From NCBI RefSeq assembly GCF_004340785.1, contig NZ_SLXS01000006.1, positions 118,083 to 182,082 on the forward strand: a stretch of DNA of 64,000 nt, given 5' to 3'. Position 1 is the stretch's first letter. Each line of letters opens with the position of its first letter. The notes under the pieces were generated by a model that saw nothing but the letters and a program-made list of their open reading frames with translations, had not been told where the DNA came from and ran no database searches. A program made the translations under genes and the position numbers. Of this stretch, positions 57,685 to 64,000 are shown in pieces. This stretch comes from Tumebacillus sp. BK434 (GTDB lineage: Bacteria; Bacillota; Bacilli; Tumebacillales; Tumebacillaceae).

Positions 57685-59178
57685 ATGATGGAACAACGGA
57701 TACGAAATCGAGCTTTTTTCGATAAAATAATGAGTTCTGAACAAGCTTCCCTGCTGATCAAAGACGGCATGACGGTAGGTCTCAGCGGCTTTACCCGCTC
57801 CGGCGACGCGAAAGTCGTGCCGTTGGCTTTGGCCGATCGCGTGCAGAAGAGCGGTGAACAACTAAAAATCAACCTGATCACCGGCGCTTCGATCGGCGAT
57901 GAAGTGGACGGCGTGCTCGCCGAAGCCGGCCTGATCCACAAGCGCTTGCCGTTCCAAAACGAGCGCAAGATGCGCGGCAAAATCAACGCCGGCGAACTGC
58001 TGTTCATCGACCAGCATCTCTCGCATACTGCGGAGCAGGTGCGCAGCGGCTTCCTGCCGCCGATCGACGTGGCGATTTTGGAAATCGTCGCGATCACCGA
58101 AGAAGGATTCATCATTCCGTCAACGTCGGTTGGCAACTCGTCCATCTTTGCGGAGCTGGCCGGACAGATCATTCTGGAGTTGAACGTCGCCCAGCCGCTG
58201 GGGCTGGAAGGGCTGCACGACATTTACGAGCCGGGGCAGCGCGGACAGCGCCAGCCGATCCCGATGACTTCGGTCGAGCAGCGCATCGGTACGCCGTATA
58301 TCAAGATCGATCCGGACAAAGTGGCGGCAGTCGTGATCACCGAAAAATCGGACTCGACTTCGGCGATCAAAGCGCCGGACGAAGAGACGGAAGTGATGGC
58401 CGGGCACCTGATCGACTTTTTCGAGCAGGAAGTAAAAAAGGGGCGCCTGCCGCGCAGCCTGGCACCGCTGCAGTCGGGCATCGGGTCGGTGGCGAACGCA
58501 GTCTTGCACGGGTTCTTGAAATCGGATTGCACCGATCTGGAAGTGTATTCGGAAGTGCTGCAGGACGCGGTGTTCGATTTGATGGATGCTGGCAAGGTGA
58601 AATTTGCCTCCGCCTGCTCGATCACCTTGTCGCCGGAGCGGGCGGCCGATGTGATCCCGAACATCGACAAGTACCGCGACCGCATCCTCTTGCGGCCGCA
58701 GGAAATCTCCAACCACCCGGAGATCATCCGCCGTCTGGGCTTGATCTGCATCAACACGGCGATCGAATGCGACATTTACGGCAACGTGAATTCGACGCAC
58801 GTGATGGGCACGAACATGATGAACGGTATCGGCGGCTCAGGCGATTTTGCCCGCAATGCGCTGCTCGGCGTGTTTGTCACCAAGTCGACCGCCAAGGACG
58901 GCAAGATCTCCTCCATCGTGCCGTTTGTCTCCCATGTCGACCACACCGAGCATGATGTCGACCTGATCGTCACCGAACAGGGCCTCGCCGACCTGCGCGG
59001 CCTTGCGCCCCGCGAACGGGCGAAAGTGGTGATCAACAACTGCGCGCATCCGCTGTACAAGGATGCCCTGCTCGACTATTACAACGCTGCTGTCAAGCGC
59101 GGCGGGCACACGCCGCATCTACTGGAAGAAGCGTTGGGCTGGCATGCGAACTATTTGCAGACCGGCTCAATGATGTAA
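57685..59178 (+). CDS. Succinyl-CoA:acetate CoA-transferase / acetyl-CoA hydrolase family
   Basis: A 497-residue class I CoA-transferase of the Cat1/ScpC/AarC type, linking succinyl-CoA and acetate (or propionate). It has the N-terminal GMTVGLSGFTRSGDAKVVPL and the core PLQSGIGSVANAVLHGFLKS. The active-site glutamate is in CINTAIECDIYGNVNSTHVM, followed by MNGIGGSGDFARNA. A perfect cre site lies 24 bases before the ATG, so the gene is likely repressed by glucose. The LytTR gene upstream may add acetate control. Start MMEQRIRNRAFF at 57685 behind GGGGGTC. Confidence 0.92.
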   Translation: MMEQRIRNRAFFDKIMSSEQASLLIKDGMTVGLSGFTRSGDAKVVPLALADRVQKSGEQLKINLITGASIGDEVDGVLAEAGLIHKRLPFQNERKMRGKINAGELLFIDQHLSHTAEQVRSGFLPPIDVAILEIVAITEEGFIIPSTSVGNSSIFAELAGQIILELNVAQPLGLEGLHDIYEPGQRGQRQPIPMTSVEQRIGTPYIKIDPDKVAAVVITEKSDSTSAIKAPDEETEVMAGHLIDFFEQEVKKGRLPRSLAPLQSGIGSVANAVLHGFLKSDCTDLEVYSEVLQDAVFDLMDAGKVKFASACSITLSPERAADVIPNIDKYRDRILLRPQEISNHPEIIRRLGLICINTAIECDIYGNVNSTHVMGTNMMNGIGGSGDFARNALLGVFVTKSTAKDGKISSIVPFVSHVDHTEHDVDLIVTEQGLADLRGLAPRERAKVVINNCAHPLYKDALLDYYNAAVKRGGHTPHLLEEALGWHANYLQTGSMM

Positions 59179-59199
59179 AAGCTGAAAGCTGCACACTCG

Positions 59200-59232
59200 A
59201 GAACGCCACAGGAAATTTCCTGTGGCGTTTTC
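59200..59232 (+). terminator. Terminator of the CoA-transferase gene
   Basis: AACGCCACAGGAAA and TTTCCTGTGGCGTT arms, then TTC. Confidence 0.8.
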
Positions 59233-59337
59233 AGTTTTTGTGATAAAATACGACATAAACAAATATTGGGAATGAGGCGAATGTGCCGACATCTCGAGTG
59301 AAGATGCAGGGGAGAATGGGGAAGGGAATGTGGGTAG

Positions 59338-60180
59338 ATGATAAAAAAACGTTTTCGGAGCGGCCTGTCGCTCTTGGTCGTGCTGGCGGCGCTTCAGGTG
59401 TCGGCGGTCGGTTCGGCTAGTGCCGGTCAGGTGGTACAGGTGACGGAGGGGATTCAATATGCGGTCAAACTGCCCCGGCCCTACGTGATCCGCACGGCGA
59501 CGCGCAGTGAAGTCTGGACGAGCGAAGTGCCGATCTTGGAATATCATGCGTTTTCGAAGCAGCAGAAGCAAGACGTGTGGTACGTCGCCGCCGATGCGTT
59601 TGAGAAGCAGCTGCGCTATCTGGCGGAGCACGGGTACAACTCGATCTCGTTTCAGGATCTGGCCAAAGCCTGGTACGAGAATCGTCCCTTGCCGCCTAAG
59701 CCGGTGATCCTTTCGATTGATGACGGCTATATGAACAACTATACGATCGCCTATCCCTTGTTGAAGAAATACAAGATGAAAGCGGTGATCTTCCTCACCA
59801 CGAACATGATCGGGGCCGATGCCAATCATGTTGGCTGGCGGGAGATTCAGGAGATGGAAGCGAGCGGCCTGGTGACGTTTGAAGCGCACGGGGTCAGCCA
59901 TCAATACCTGACCAAAATCCCCGAGGCGCAAGCAAGGCGGGAAGTGTTCGAAGCGAAGCGGGTGTTGGACGAGCGGTTGGAGCATCCGGTCGTTGCCTTC
60001 AGCTATCCGGGCGGCTATAACAGCCCGAAGATCCGCAGCACGGTCAAAGAGGCCGGCTACCTGTTCGGCACGGTGGCCAAAGGCGGCTATGCATCGATGT
60101 CGCAAGGCGCGTATGAACTGCACCGCATCATCGTCAACGGGAAAGAGCCTCCCTACCAGTTTGTGAAGAGCCTGAAGTAG
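59338..60180 (+). CDS. Secreted polysaccharide deacetylase (NodB fold)
   Basis: An exported enzyme of 280 residues: signal peptide (GLSLLVVLAALQVSAVGSAS), then VPILEYHAFSK, a NodB domain with VILSIDDGYMNNYTIAYPLL (Asp pair), FEAHGVSHQYLTKIP (HGxxH metal site) and FSYPGGYNSPKIRSTVKEAG. This is the IcaB/PgaB-like subgroup that acts on poly-GlcNAc or peptidoglycan-related sugars. ATG behind GGGAAGGGAATG. Differs from the PdaC-like gene at 29323 in lacking an N-terminal extra domain. Confidence 0.88.
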   Translation: MIKKRFRSGLSLLVVLAALQVSAVGSASAGQVVQVTEGIQYAVKLPRPYVIRTATRSEVWTSEVPILEYHAFSKQQKQDVWYVAADAFEKQLRYLAEHGYNSISFQDLAKAWYENRPLPPKPVILSIDDGYMNNYTIAYPLLKKYKMKAVIFLTTNMIGADANHVGWREIQEMEASGLVTFEAHGVSHQYLTKIPEAQARREVFEAKRVLDERLEHPVVAFSYPGGYNSPKIRSTVKEAGYLFGTVAKGGYASMSQGAYELHRIIVNGKEPPYQFVKSLK

Positions 60181-60196
60181 CACAGAGAAAATAGAA

Positions 60197-60228
60197 AGAG
60201 CTTGGTATCGGCCGATACCAAGCTCTGT
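60197..60228. terminator. Bidirectional terminator shared by the deacetylase and the 60.2-60.45 kb ncRNA
   Basis: GAGCTTGGTATCGG and CCGATACCAAGCTC arms. T-rich on both sides (TGTTTGTGTT on plus, TTTCTATTTTC on minus). Confidence 0.8.
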
Positions 60229-60454
60229 TTGTGTTCGATTCGTCTAGGAGAACCAGATTCAACTACCGGAAACATCGCAAGCCCTACCTCTCTTGCGACC
60301 ATATGGCTCCGAAGACCATGCCTGTTTGAATCCTAGTTCACTTGTGTGAAGCATTTCGAGCAACGTATACAAAATTCTTCTCTATCAATCCGATTCTCAA
60401 ACGATCGTCGTTGTGACTTGCGGGAATGTAATGCAATACTTTCAGCAGTAGACA
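60197..60454 (-). ncRNA. Unidentified structured non-coding RNA with its own promoter and terminator
   Basis: A strong SigA promoter at 60461-60489 points leftward, the terminator at 60197-60228 ends the unit, and there is no reading frame in between. The predicted transcript of about 250 bases folds well. A closing stem pairs GAACTAGGATTCAA (60332-60345 region) with TTGAATCTGGTTC (60247-60262 region). Inside it are ATGGTCTTCGGAGCCAT and TCGCAAG...CTTGCGA hairpins, forming a three-way junction. Outside it is a TTCACACAAGTGAA hairpin. I checked it by eye against 6S, SRP, tmRNA, RNase P and common riboswitches and saw no match; it has no downstream gene on its strand, so it is not a leader. Confidence 0.6.
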
Positions 60455-60460
60455 GCTTAT

Positions 60461-60489
60461 ATTATATCCCGCGTTGGGCCAAGAGTCAA
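60461..60489 (-). promoter_or_regulatory. SigA promoter of the ncRNA
   Basis: On the minus strand TTGACT (60484-60489), exactly 17 bp, then TATAAT (60461-60466). Confidence 0.75.
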
Positions 60490-60604
60490 TGGCTTTCTCA
60501 AGCAGATGTGATCAGCTGAGTTACGATGAGCCGTCTCTACTCGCTGAGTGTGAGGGCGTGATAAGATAGATTGTAGTACACGAAGGTAACGGAGGTTTTG
60601 AAAA

Positions 60605-61102
60605 ATGGGTGGATCTTGGGAGGATAGCTATACGGGACAGCTGCGCAAGCGGGTCGGTCATCAGAAGTTGATCATCCCGTCTGTGCGGGCGGTGATTTTG
60701 AATGAGCAGGGCGATGCGCTGTACATCGCGCGACGCGGTGAAGGGTCGTGGGGCATGCCGGCTGGGTCGATCGAGCTGGAGGAGACGATTTTCCAGTGCC
60801 TGCAGCGGGAAGTGTTGGAAGAGACCGGGCTTCGCGTGCTGTCGGCAGTGCCGTTTGCGGTGTACACGTCTCCCGATTTGTCGATCACCAACCGGTTTGG
60901 CGATGCGTATCAACTGTTTGAGTTTGCTTTTCGAGTCGAGGAATGGACGGGTGAACTCGTTCAGGAGACAGATGAAACGGTCGGGGCGAAGTTTTTCCCA
61001 CTGGATGACGTTCCAGAAATACGCGATCCGTTTTGGAAAACGCATCACGAGCGCGTGATTGCCGACTTGAAGGCGTTTCAAGGGCAATTGCTGCTCAAAT
61101 AA
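60605..61102 (+). CDS. Nudix hydrolase
   Basis: A 165-residue pyrophosphohydrolase. The Nudix box is complete (GSIELEETIFQCLQREVLEE then TGL, matching Gx5Ex7REUxEExGU) and follows the usual WGMPAG. The N-terminal SVRAVILNEQGDALYIARRG is the family's first strand. Its substrate, a nucleoside diphosphate linked to another group, is unknown. ATG behind AACGGAGG. Confidence 0.92.
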   Translation: MGGSWEDSYTGQLRKRVGHQKLIIPSVRAVILNEQGDALYIARRGEGSWGMPAGSIELEETIFQCLQREVLEETGLRVLSAVPFAVYTSPDLSITNRFGDAYQLFEFAFRVEEWTGELVQETDETVGAKFFPLDDVPEIRDPFWKTHHERVIADLKAFQGQLLLK

Positions 61103-61107
61103 GACAC

Positions 61108-61140
61108 AACAAGAGGAAGATCAGATCGATCTTCCTCTTG
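61108..61140. terminator. Bidirectional terminator between the Nudix and MFS genes
   Basis: AAGAGGAAGATC and GATCTTCCTCTT arms with an AGATC loop. The 3' arm overlaps the end of the MFS gene. Confidence 0.75.
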
Positions 61141-62377
61141 TCATGTGCGGCTTGCGGATGCGCAGCGCCATCACGGCGGCGAAGACGCAGACGATGCCGG
61201 AGAGCACAAACGGCAAGGTGTAGCCGTGGAACCAGGTGTGCAGGAGACCGGCTTCATAGGCGGCTGCTGCAGCGCCGAGCTGATGGGCGGCTGCGATCCA
61301 GCCGTAGATCATGCCGACTCTCTCCTTGCCGAAGATGTCGGCGGTCAGGCGCACGGTCGGGGGGACGGTGGCGATCCAGTCGAGACCGTAGAAGACGACG
61401 AAGAGAAACAGCCACATGCCGCCTGCCTTTAGCGCCAGAGGCAGGAAGACGAGCGACAGTCCGCGCAGGCCGTAGTACCAGAACAGAAGCCAGCGGTTGT
61501 CCCAGCGGTCTGACAGCCAGCCGGAGATCGTCGTGCCGACCAGATCGAACAGCCCCATCAAGGCCAGCAGCCCGGCGGCGGTGACGACCGGAATCCCGTG
61601 CTCGATGCAGGCCGGGATCAGATGCGTGCCGATCAGCCCGTTCGTGGAGAATCCGCAGAAGAAAAACGTGCCGGCCAATAGCCAAAACGCGCCGGAGCGC
61701 GACGCTTCTCGCAGCGCCAAGAGCGGCTGCAAGAGCAGATTCCCTTTTGGCTTGACCGGCTCCGGCTCTTCCTCAGCGGCGCCGTAGGGCAGCAGACCGA
61801 TATCTTGGGGCCGTTCGCGCATCAGGAAGGCGACCAGCGGAATCAGCAAAAGCGCTGCCAGTGCAGCCGTCCACGCTGTGGCGCGCCACGAAGCGCTTTC
61901 TGAGAGCTGCGCCAACAGGGGCAGGAACAACAGCTGTCCGGTCGCCGCACTCGCCGTCAGCAGGCCGACGACCAGCCCGCGATGCTCGACAAACCAGCGG
62001 TTGGCGACCATCGCGCCGAGCACGCTGGCCATCGACCCGGTGCCGAGTCCGACGACCACGCCCCACAGGAGATTGAGCTGCCAGGCGGACGTCATCACCG
62101 TGGTCAGCGCAATACCTGTCGCCAGCAGCGACAAGGCGATGATCATCATCCGTTTGATCCCGTAGCGGTCCATGAAGGCGGCAACGAACGGCCCGGTCAG
62201 TCCGTACAGCACCAGATTGATCGACAGGGCGACCGACACCACGTCGCGGCTCCAGCCGAACTCCGCTTCCAGCGGCACCATCAGGATGCCCGGCGTGGAG
62301 CGGATGCCGGCCGTGACCAAGAGCGCCAAAAAAGTGACGCCGACAACGATCCAGCCGTAGTGCAGTTTCTTCTTCAA
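61121..62377 (-). CDS. MFS transporter (MCT/OFA-like)
   Basis: A 418-residue permease with 12 predicted helices of the major facilitator superfamily. The start HYGWIVVGVTFLALLVTAGI and GWSRDVVSVALSINLVLYGL with FVAAFMDRYGIKRMM (motif A-like loop) are typical of the monocarboxylate/oxalate-formate-type group. Substrate probably an organic acid. It is divergent from a LysR gene 120 bases away, its likely regulator. ATG at 62377 behind GGAGGAATC. Confidence 0.9.
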   Translation of the reverse strand: MKKKLHYGWIVVGVTFLALLVTAGIRSTPGILMVPLEAEFGWSRDVVSVALSINLVLYGLTGPFVAAFMDRYGIKRMMIIALSLLATGIALTTVMTSAWQLNLLWGVVVGLGTGSMASVLGAMVANRWFVEHRGLVVGLLTASAATGQLLFLPLLAQLSESASWRATAWTAALAALLLIPLVAFLMRERPQDIGLLPYGAAEEEPEPVKPKGNLLLQPLLALREASRSGAFWLLAGTFFFCGFSTNGLIGTHLIPACIEHGIPVVTAAGLLALMGLFDLVGTTISGWLSDRWDNRWLLFWYYGLRGLSLVFLPLALKAGGMWLFLFVVFYGLDWIATVPPTVRLTADIFGKERVGMIYGWIAAAHQLGAAAAAYEAGLLHTWFHGYTLPFVLSGIVCVFAAVMALRIRKPHMTRGRSI

Positions 62378-62497
62378 GATGATTCCTCCGTTTCGATGAG
62401 TCCGATGTTGCTGTTTTCTATTCTACTCGCGTTATATAATCAGTGCATACGAACGTTTCGATTCAAACCATCGAAAAAACTGAAGGGAGGAATAGGG

Positions 62498-63376
62498 ATG
62501 GATCTGAAACAGCTGGTGACATTTCGCACCGCGGCAACCGAGTTGAGTTTTACCCGCACGGCAGAAGCGCTGAATTATGCGCAGTCCAGCGTGACGGTGC
62601 AGATCCAGGCATTGGAGGAGGAGTTTGGTCTGCCGATGTTTGAGCGGCGCGGCAAAAAGGTGACGCTGACCGAGCCGGGGGAGCGGTTGCTCCTCTATGC
62701 CGAGAAGATCCTGAGCCTCGCCGAAGAAGCGAAAGCGGTCGTGTCGCAAGGGCAGGAACCGTCGGGGACGCTTCGGATCGGCACGCTGGAAAGCTTGTGC
62801 GCCTATCGCCTGCCGCCAGTGCTGCGCTGTCTGCATCAACAGTTCCCAAAAGTGGAGCTGGTGTTCCGGCCGGGGTTCCATGCCGATTTGCAGAGCGTGC
62901 TGGCGCAGGAACTCGATGCGGCCGTCGTGTTGGAGCTGCCGATCGAGTCGCCGCACTTGGTGAGCGAAGTACTGCAGGCGGAGCAGATTCTCATTTTGGC
63001 TGCCCCTGATCATCCGCTGGCGCAGCAGGATCTGGTACGGCCGGCCGATTTTGAGCAGGAGAGCTTGCTGTTGACCGAGACGGATTGCCGCTATCGGCAG
63101 CTGTTTGAGCAGGCGCTGGGCAAAGCGGGCGTGCATCCCTTGCGCAAAACGGAGTTCTCCAGCGTGGAAGCGATCAAACAATGCGCGATCGGCGGGCTTG
63201 GCATCGCCGTGCTCCCGGAGATGTCGGTGGCGGCAGACATCGAGCAGGGGCGTCTGCAGCCGCTGGAGTTCGACGGGCCGGAGATCGTCTTGTACACCCA
63301 ACTGGTCCGGCACAAAGACAAGTGGCTATCCCCGGCCCTGCAGGCATTTTGGCAGTTGGCGCGGGAAACGCTGTAA
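62498..63376 (+). CDS. LysR-family transcriptional regulator
   Basis: A 292-residue regulator. HTH domain DLKQLVTFRTAATELSFTRT and AEALNYAQSSVTVQIQALEE; effector-binding domain from about residue 90 (SGTLRIGTLESLCAYRLPPV). It is paralogous to the LysR at 40577, sharing the HKDKWLSPALQAFW-type end. Divergent from the MFS gene; LysR regulators usually control such divergent neighbours. ATG at 62498 behind GGGAGGAATAGGG. Confidence 0.92.
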   Translation: MDLKQLVTFRTAATELSFTRTAEALNYAQSSVTVQIQALEEEFGLPMFERRGKKVTLTEPGERLLLYAEKILSLAEEAKAVVSQGQEPSGTLRIGTLESLCAYRLPPVLRCLHQQFPKVELVFRPGFHADLQSVLAQELDAAVVLELPIESPHLVSEVLQAEQILILAAPDHPLAQQDLVRPADFEQESLLLTETDCRYRQLFEQALGKAGVHPLRKTEFSSVEAIKQCAIGGLGIAVLPEMSVAADIEQGRLQPLEFDGPEIVLYTQLVRHKDKWLSPALQAFWQLARETL

Positions 63377-63428
63377 CTGAGGCGAGCGGCGCTGCGTCTA
63401 CTCTTGCATACATACAGGAGGGATGGAC

Positions 63429-63875
63429 ATGCAAGACTATGTAAAAGAACTGCGGGAGCTGGTCGGCAGCCGGCCGCTGATCCTGGCCGGTGCGTGCGCG
63501 ATCTTGCGGGATGAGGCCGGGCACATTTTGATGAATCTGCGGACGGACAACGGGTATTGGGGCTTGCCGGGCGGGATGATGGAGATCGGCGAAACGCTGG
63601 AGGAGACGGCGAAGCGGGAAGTGCGGGAGGAGACCGCTTTGGAAGTGGAGTCGCTGTCGCTGTTTCAAGTTTTCTCCGGGCCGGAGCTGTATTACGAGTA
63701 CCCCAACGGAGACAAAGTGTGCAACGTGACGGCCGCCTATGTGGTCGAGTCGTATACCGGCGAGATGCGTGTGAACGAAGAGAGCAGCGAACTGCGCTTT
63801 TTTGCCCCGGAGGAGTTGCCGGAGCAGATCACGCCGGCGATCGTGCCGATTTTGCGTGCGTATTTGCAGCGGTAA
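63429..63875 (+). CDS. Nudix hydrolase
   Basis: A 148-residue pyrophosphohydrolase with a complete Nudix box (GGMMEIGETLEETAKREVRE then ETAL) after YWGLPG. It begins MQDYVKELRELVGSRPLILA. The ATG at 63429 is six bases behind GGAGGG; the ATG at 63423 directly abuts that site. Sequence resembles ADP-ribose or 8-oxo-dGTP-type Nudix enzymes of Bacilli; substrate not determined. Confidence 0.91.
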   Translation: MQDYVKELRELVGSRPLILAGACAILRDEAGHILMNLRTDNGYWGLPGGMMEIGETLEETAKREVREETALEVESLSLFQVFSGPELYYEYPNGDKVCNVTAAYVVESYTGEMRVNEESSELRFFAPEELPEQITPAIVPILRAYLQR

Positions 63876-63987
63876 AGCAAGAGGAAAGAAAGCCAAGGCA
63901 GAGGCTGGTATTATCCCCTCATGGTAGACAAGAGAAAAAGGACATCGATAAGATGGACTTATCCTTGTTGACCGGAGGGGATTTTTT

Positions 63988-64000
63988 ATGGCTAAAAAAG
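63988..64000 (+). CDS. Start of an unidentified gene (partial)
   Basis: ATG GCT AAA AAA G, nine bases after CGGAGGGG (MAKK...). Too short to identify. The upstream sequence from about 63921 has the look of an insertion-sequence end, but this cannot be shown here. Confidence 0.5.

Noticed and set aside
60197..60454. A riboswitch controlling a downstream gene
   Set aside because: The strand carrying the promoter has no gene downstream before the terminator; the neighbouring deacetylase is on the opposite strand and converges.
63921..64000. Left end of an IS3-type insertion sequence with the start of its transposase
   Set aside because: Only 80 bases are visible, no inverted repeat can be confirmed and four codons are not identifiable.

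Overview
The window looks like chromosome from an aerobic, endospore-forming member of the Bacillales with moderately high GC. The Alicyclobacillaceae, for example a Tumebacillus-like organism, are my best guess; this is inferred from gene content and codon use, not from a marker gene. Supporting signs are two complete GerA-family germinant-receptor operons, a gerP-like cluster, CotD-like and YjcZ-like spore proteins, a T-box serS leader, a CcpA cre site, two large tRNA arrays and the ydjGHI genes.

Layout. 1-8600: 3' to 5' serS with its T-box, a U32 peptidase/RlhA-type gene, an rRNA cytosine methyltransferase and the p-aminobenzoate operon pabB-pabA-pabC. 8600-13600: two tRNA arrays (Lys-Gly-Leu-Ala-Thr-Glu-Phe-Ile and Lys-Gly-Leu-Ser) driven by near-identical promoters. 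They flank a spore gerP-like/small-heat-shock cluster and a two-subunit 3-oxoacid CoA-transferase. 13600-18140: an accessory island at tRNA-Ser. It holds repeated tRNA-Ser 3' ends and downstream flanks, a GNAT protein with an eCIS-cargo-like N-terminus, a frameshifted integrase cut by an IS21 remnant, a broken 2TM gene, a compact transcription unit for two paralogous 40-residue peptides with an FxLD-like leader, and a collapsed duplicate of the GNAT-rarD locus at 47.3-48.1 kb. 18770-22540: first gerA-gerB-gerC operon. 22670-24180: another tRNA-Ser flank fragment, a three-repeat orphan CRISPR array, and a DUF6881 protein next to a possible Rhs tail. 24258-27600: ydjG-ydjH-ydjI membrane-stress genes without pspA. 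27800-31200: ArsR/SRPBCC pair with clear operators, a PdaC-type deacetylase and small spore proteins. 31390-35600: second ger operon with a fourth small membrane gene. 35750-49800: metabolic and stress genes, including an ECF sigma factor fused to a VOC domain, a TelA-VWA operon, an RraA-like protein and the intact GNAT-rarD pair. 49980-64000: a heterodimeric ABC exporter, amidase, MgtC, amidohydrolase, LytTR regulator with a succinate CoA-transferase, a secreted deacetylase, an unannotated structured ncRNA with its own promoter and terminator, Nudix hydrolases, an MFS/LysR divergent pair and the start of one more gene.

How it fits together: most of the window is ordinary core genome with strong sporulation and germination content. 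The novelty sits in the tRNA-Ser island (peptide pair, eCIS-like effector, decayed duplications), in the ncRNA at 60.2-60.45 kb, in the sigma-VOC fusion, and in two genes that seem to start with ATC or ATT.
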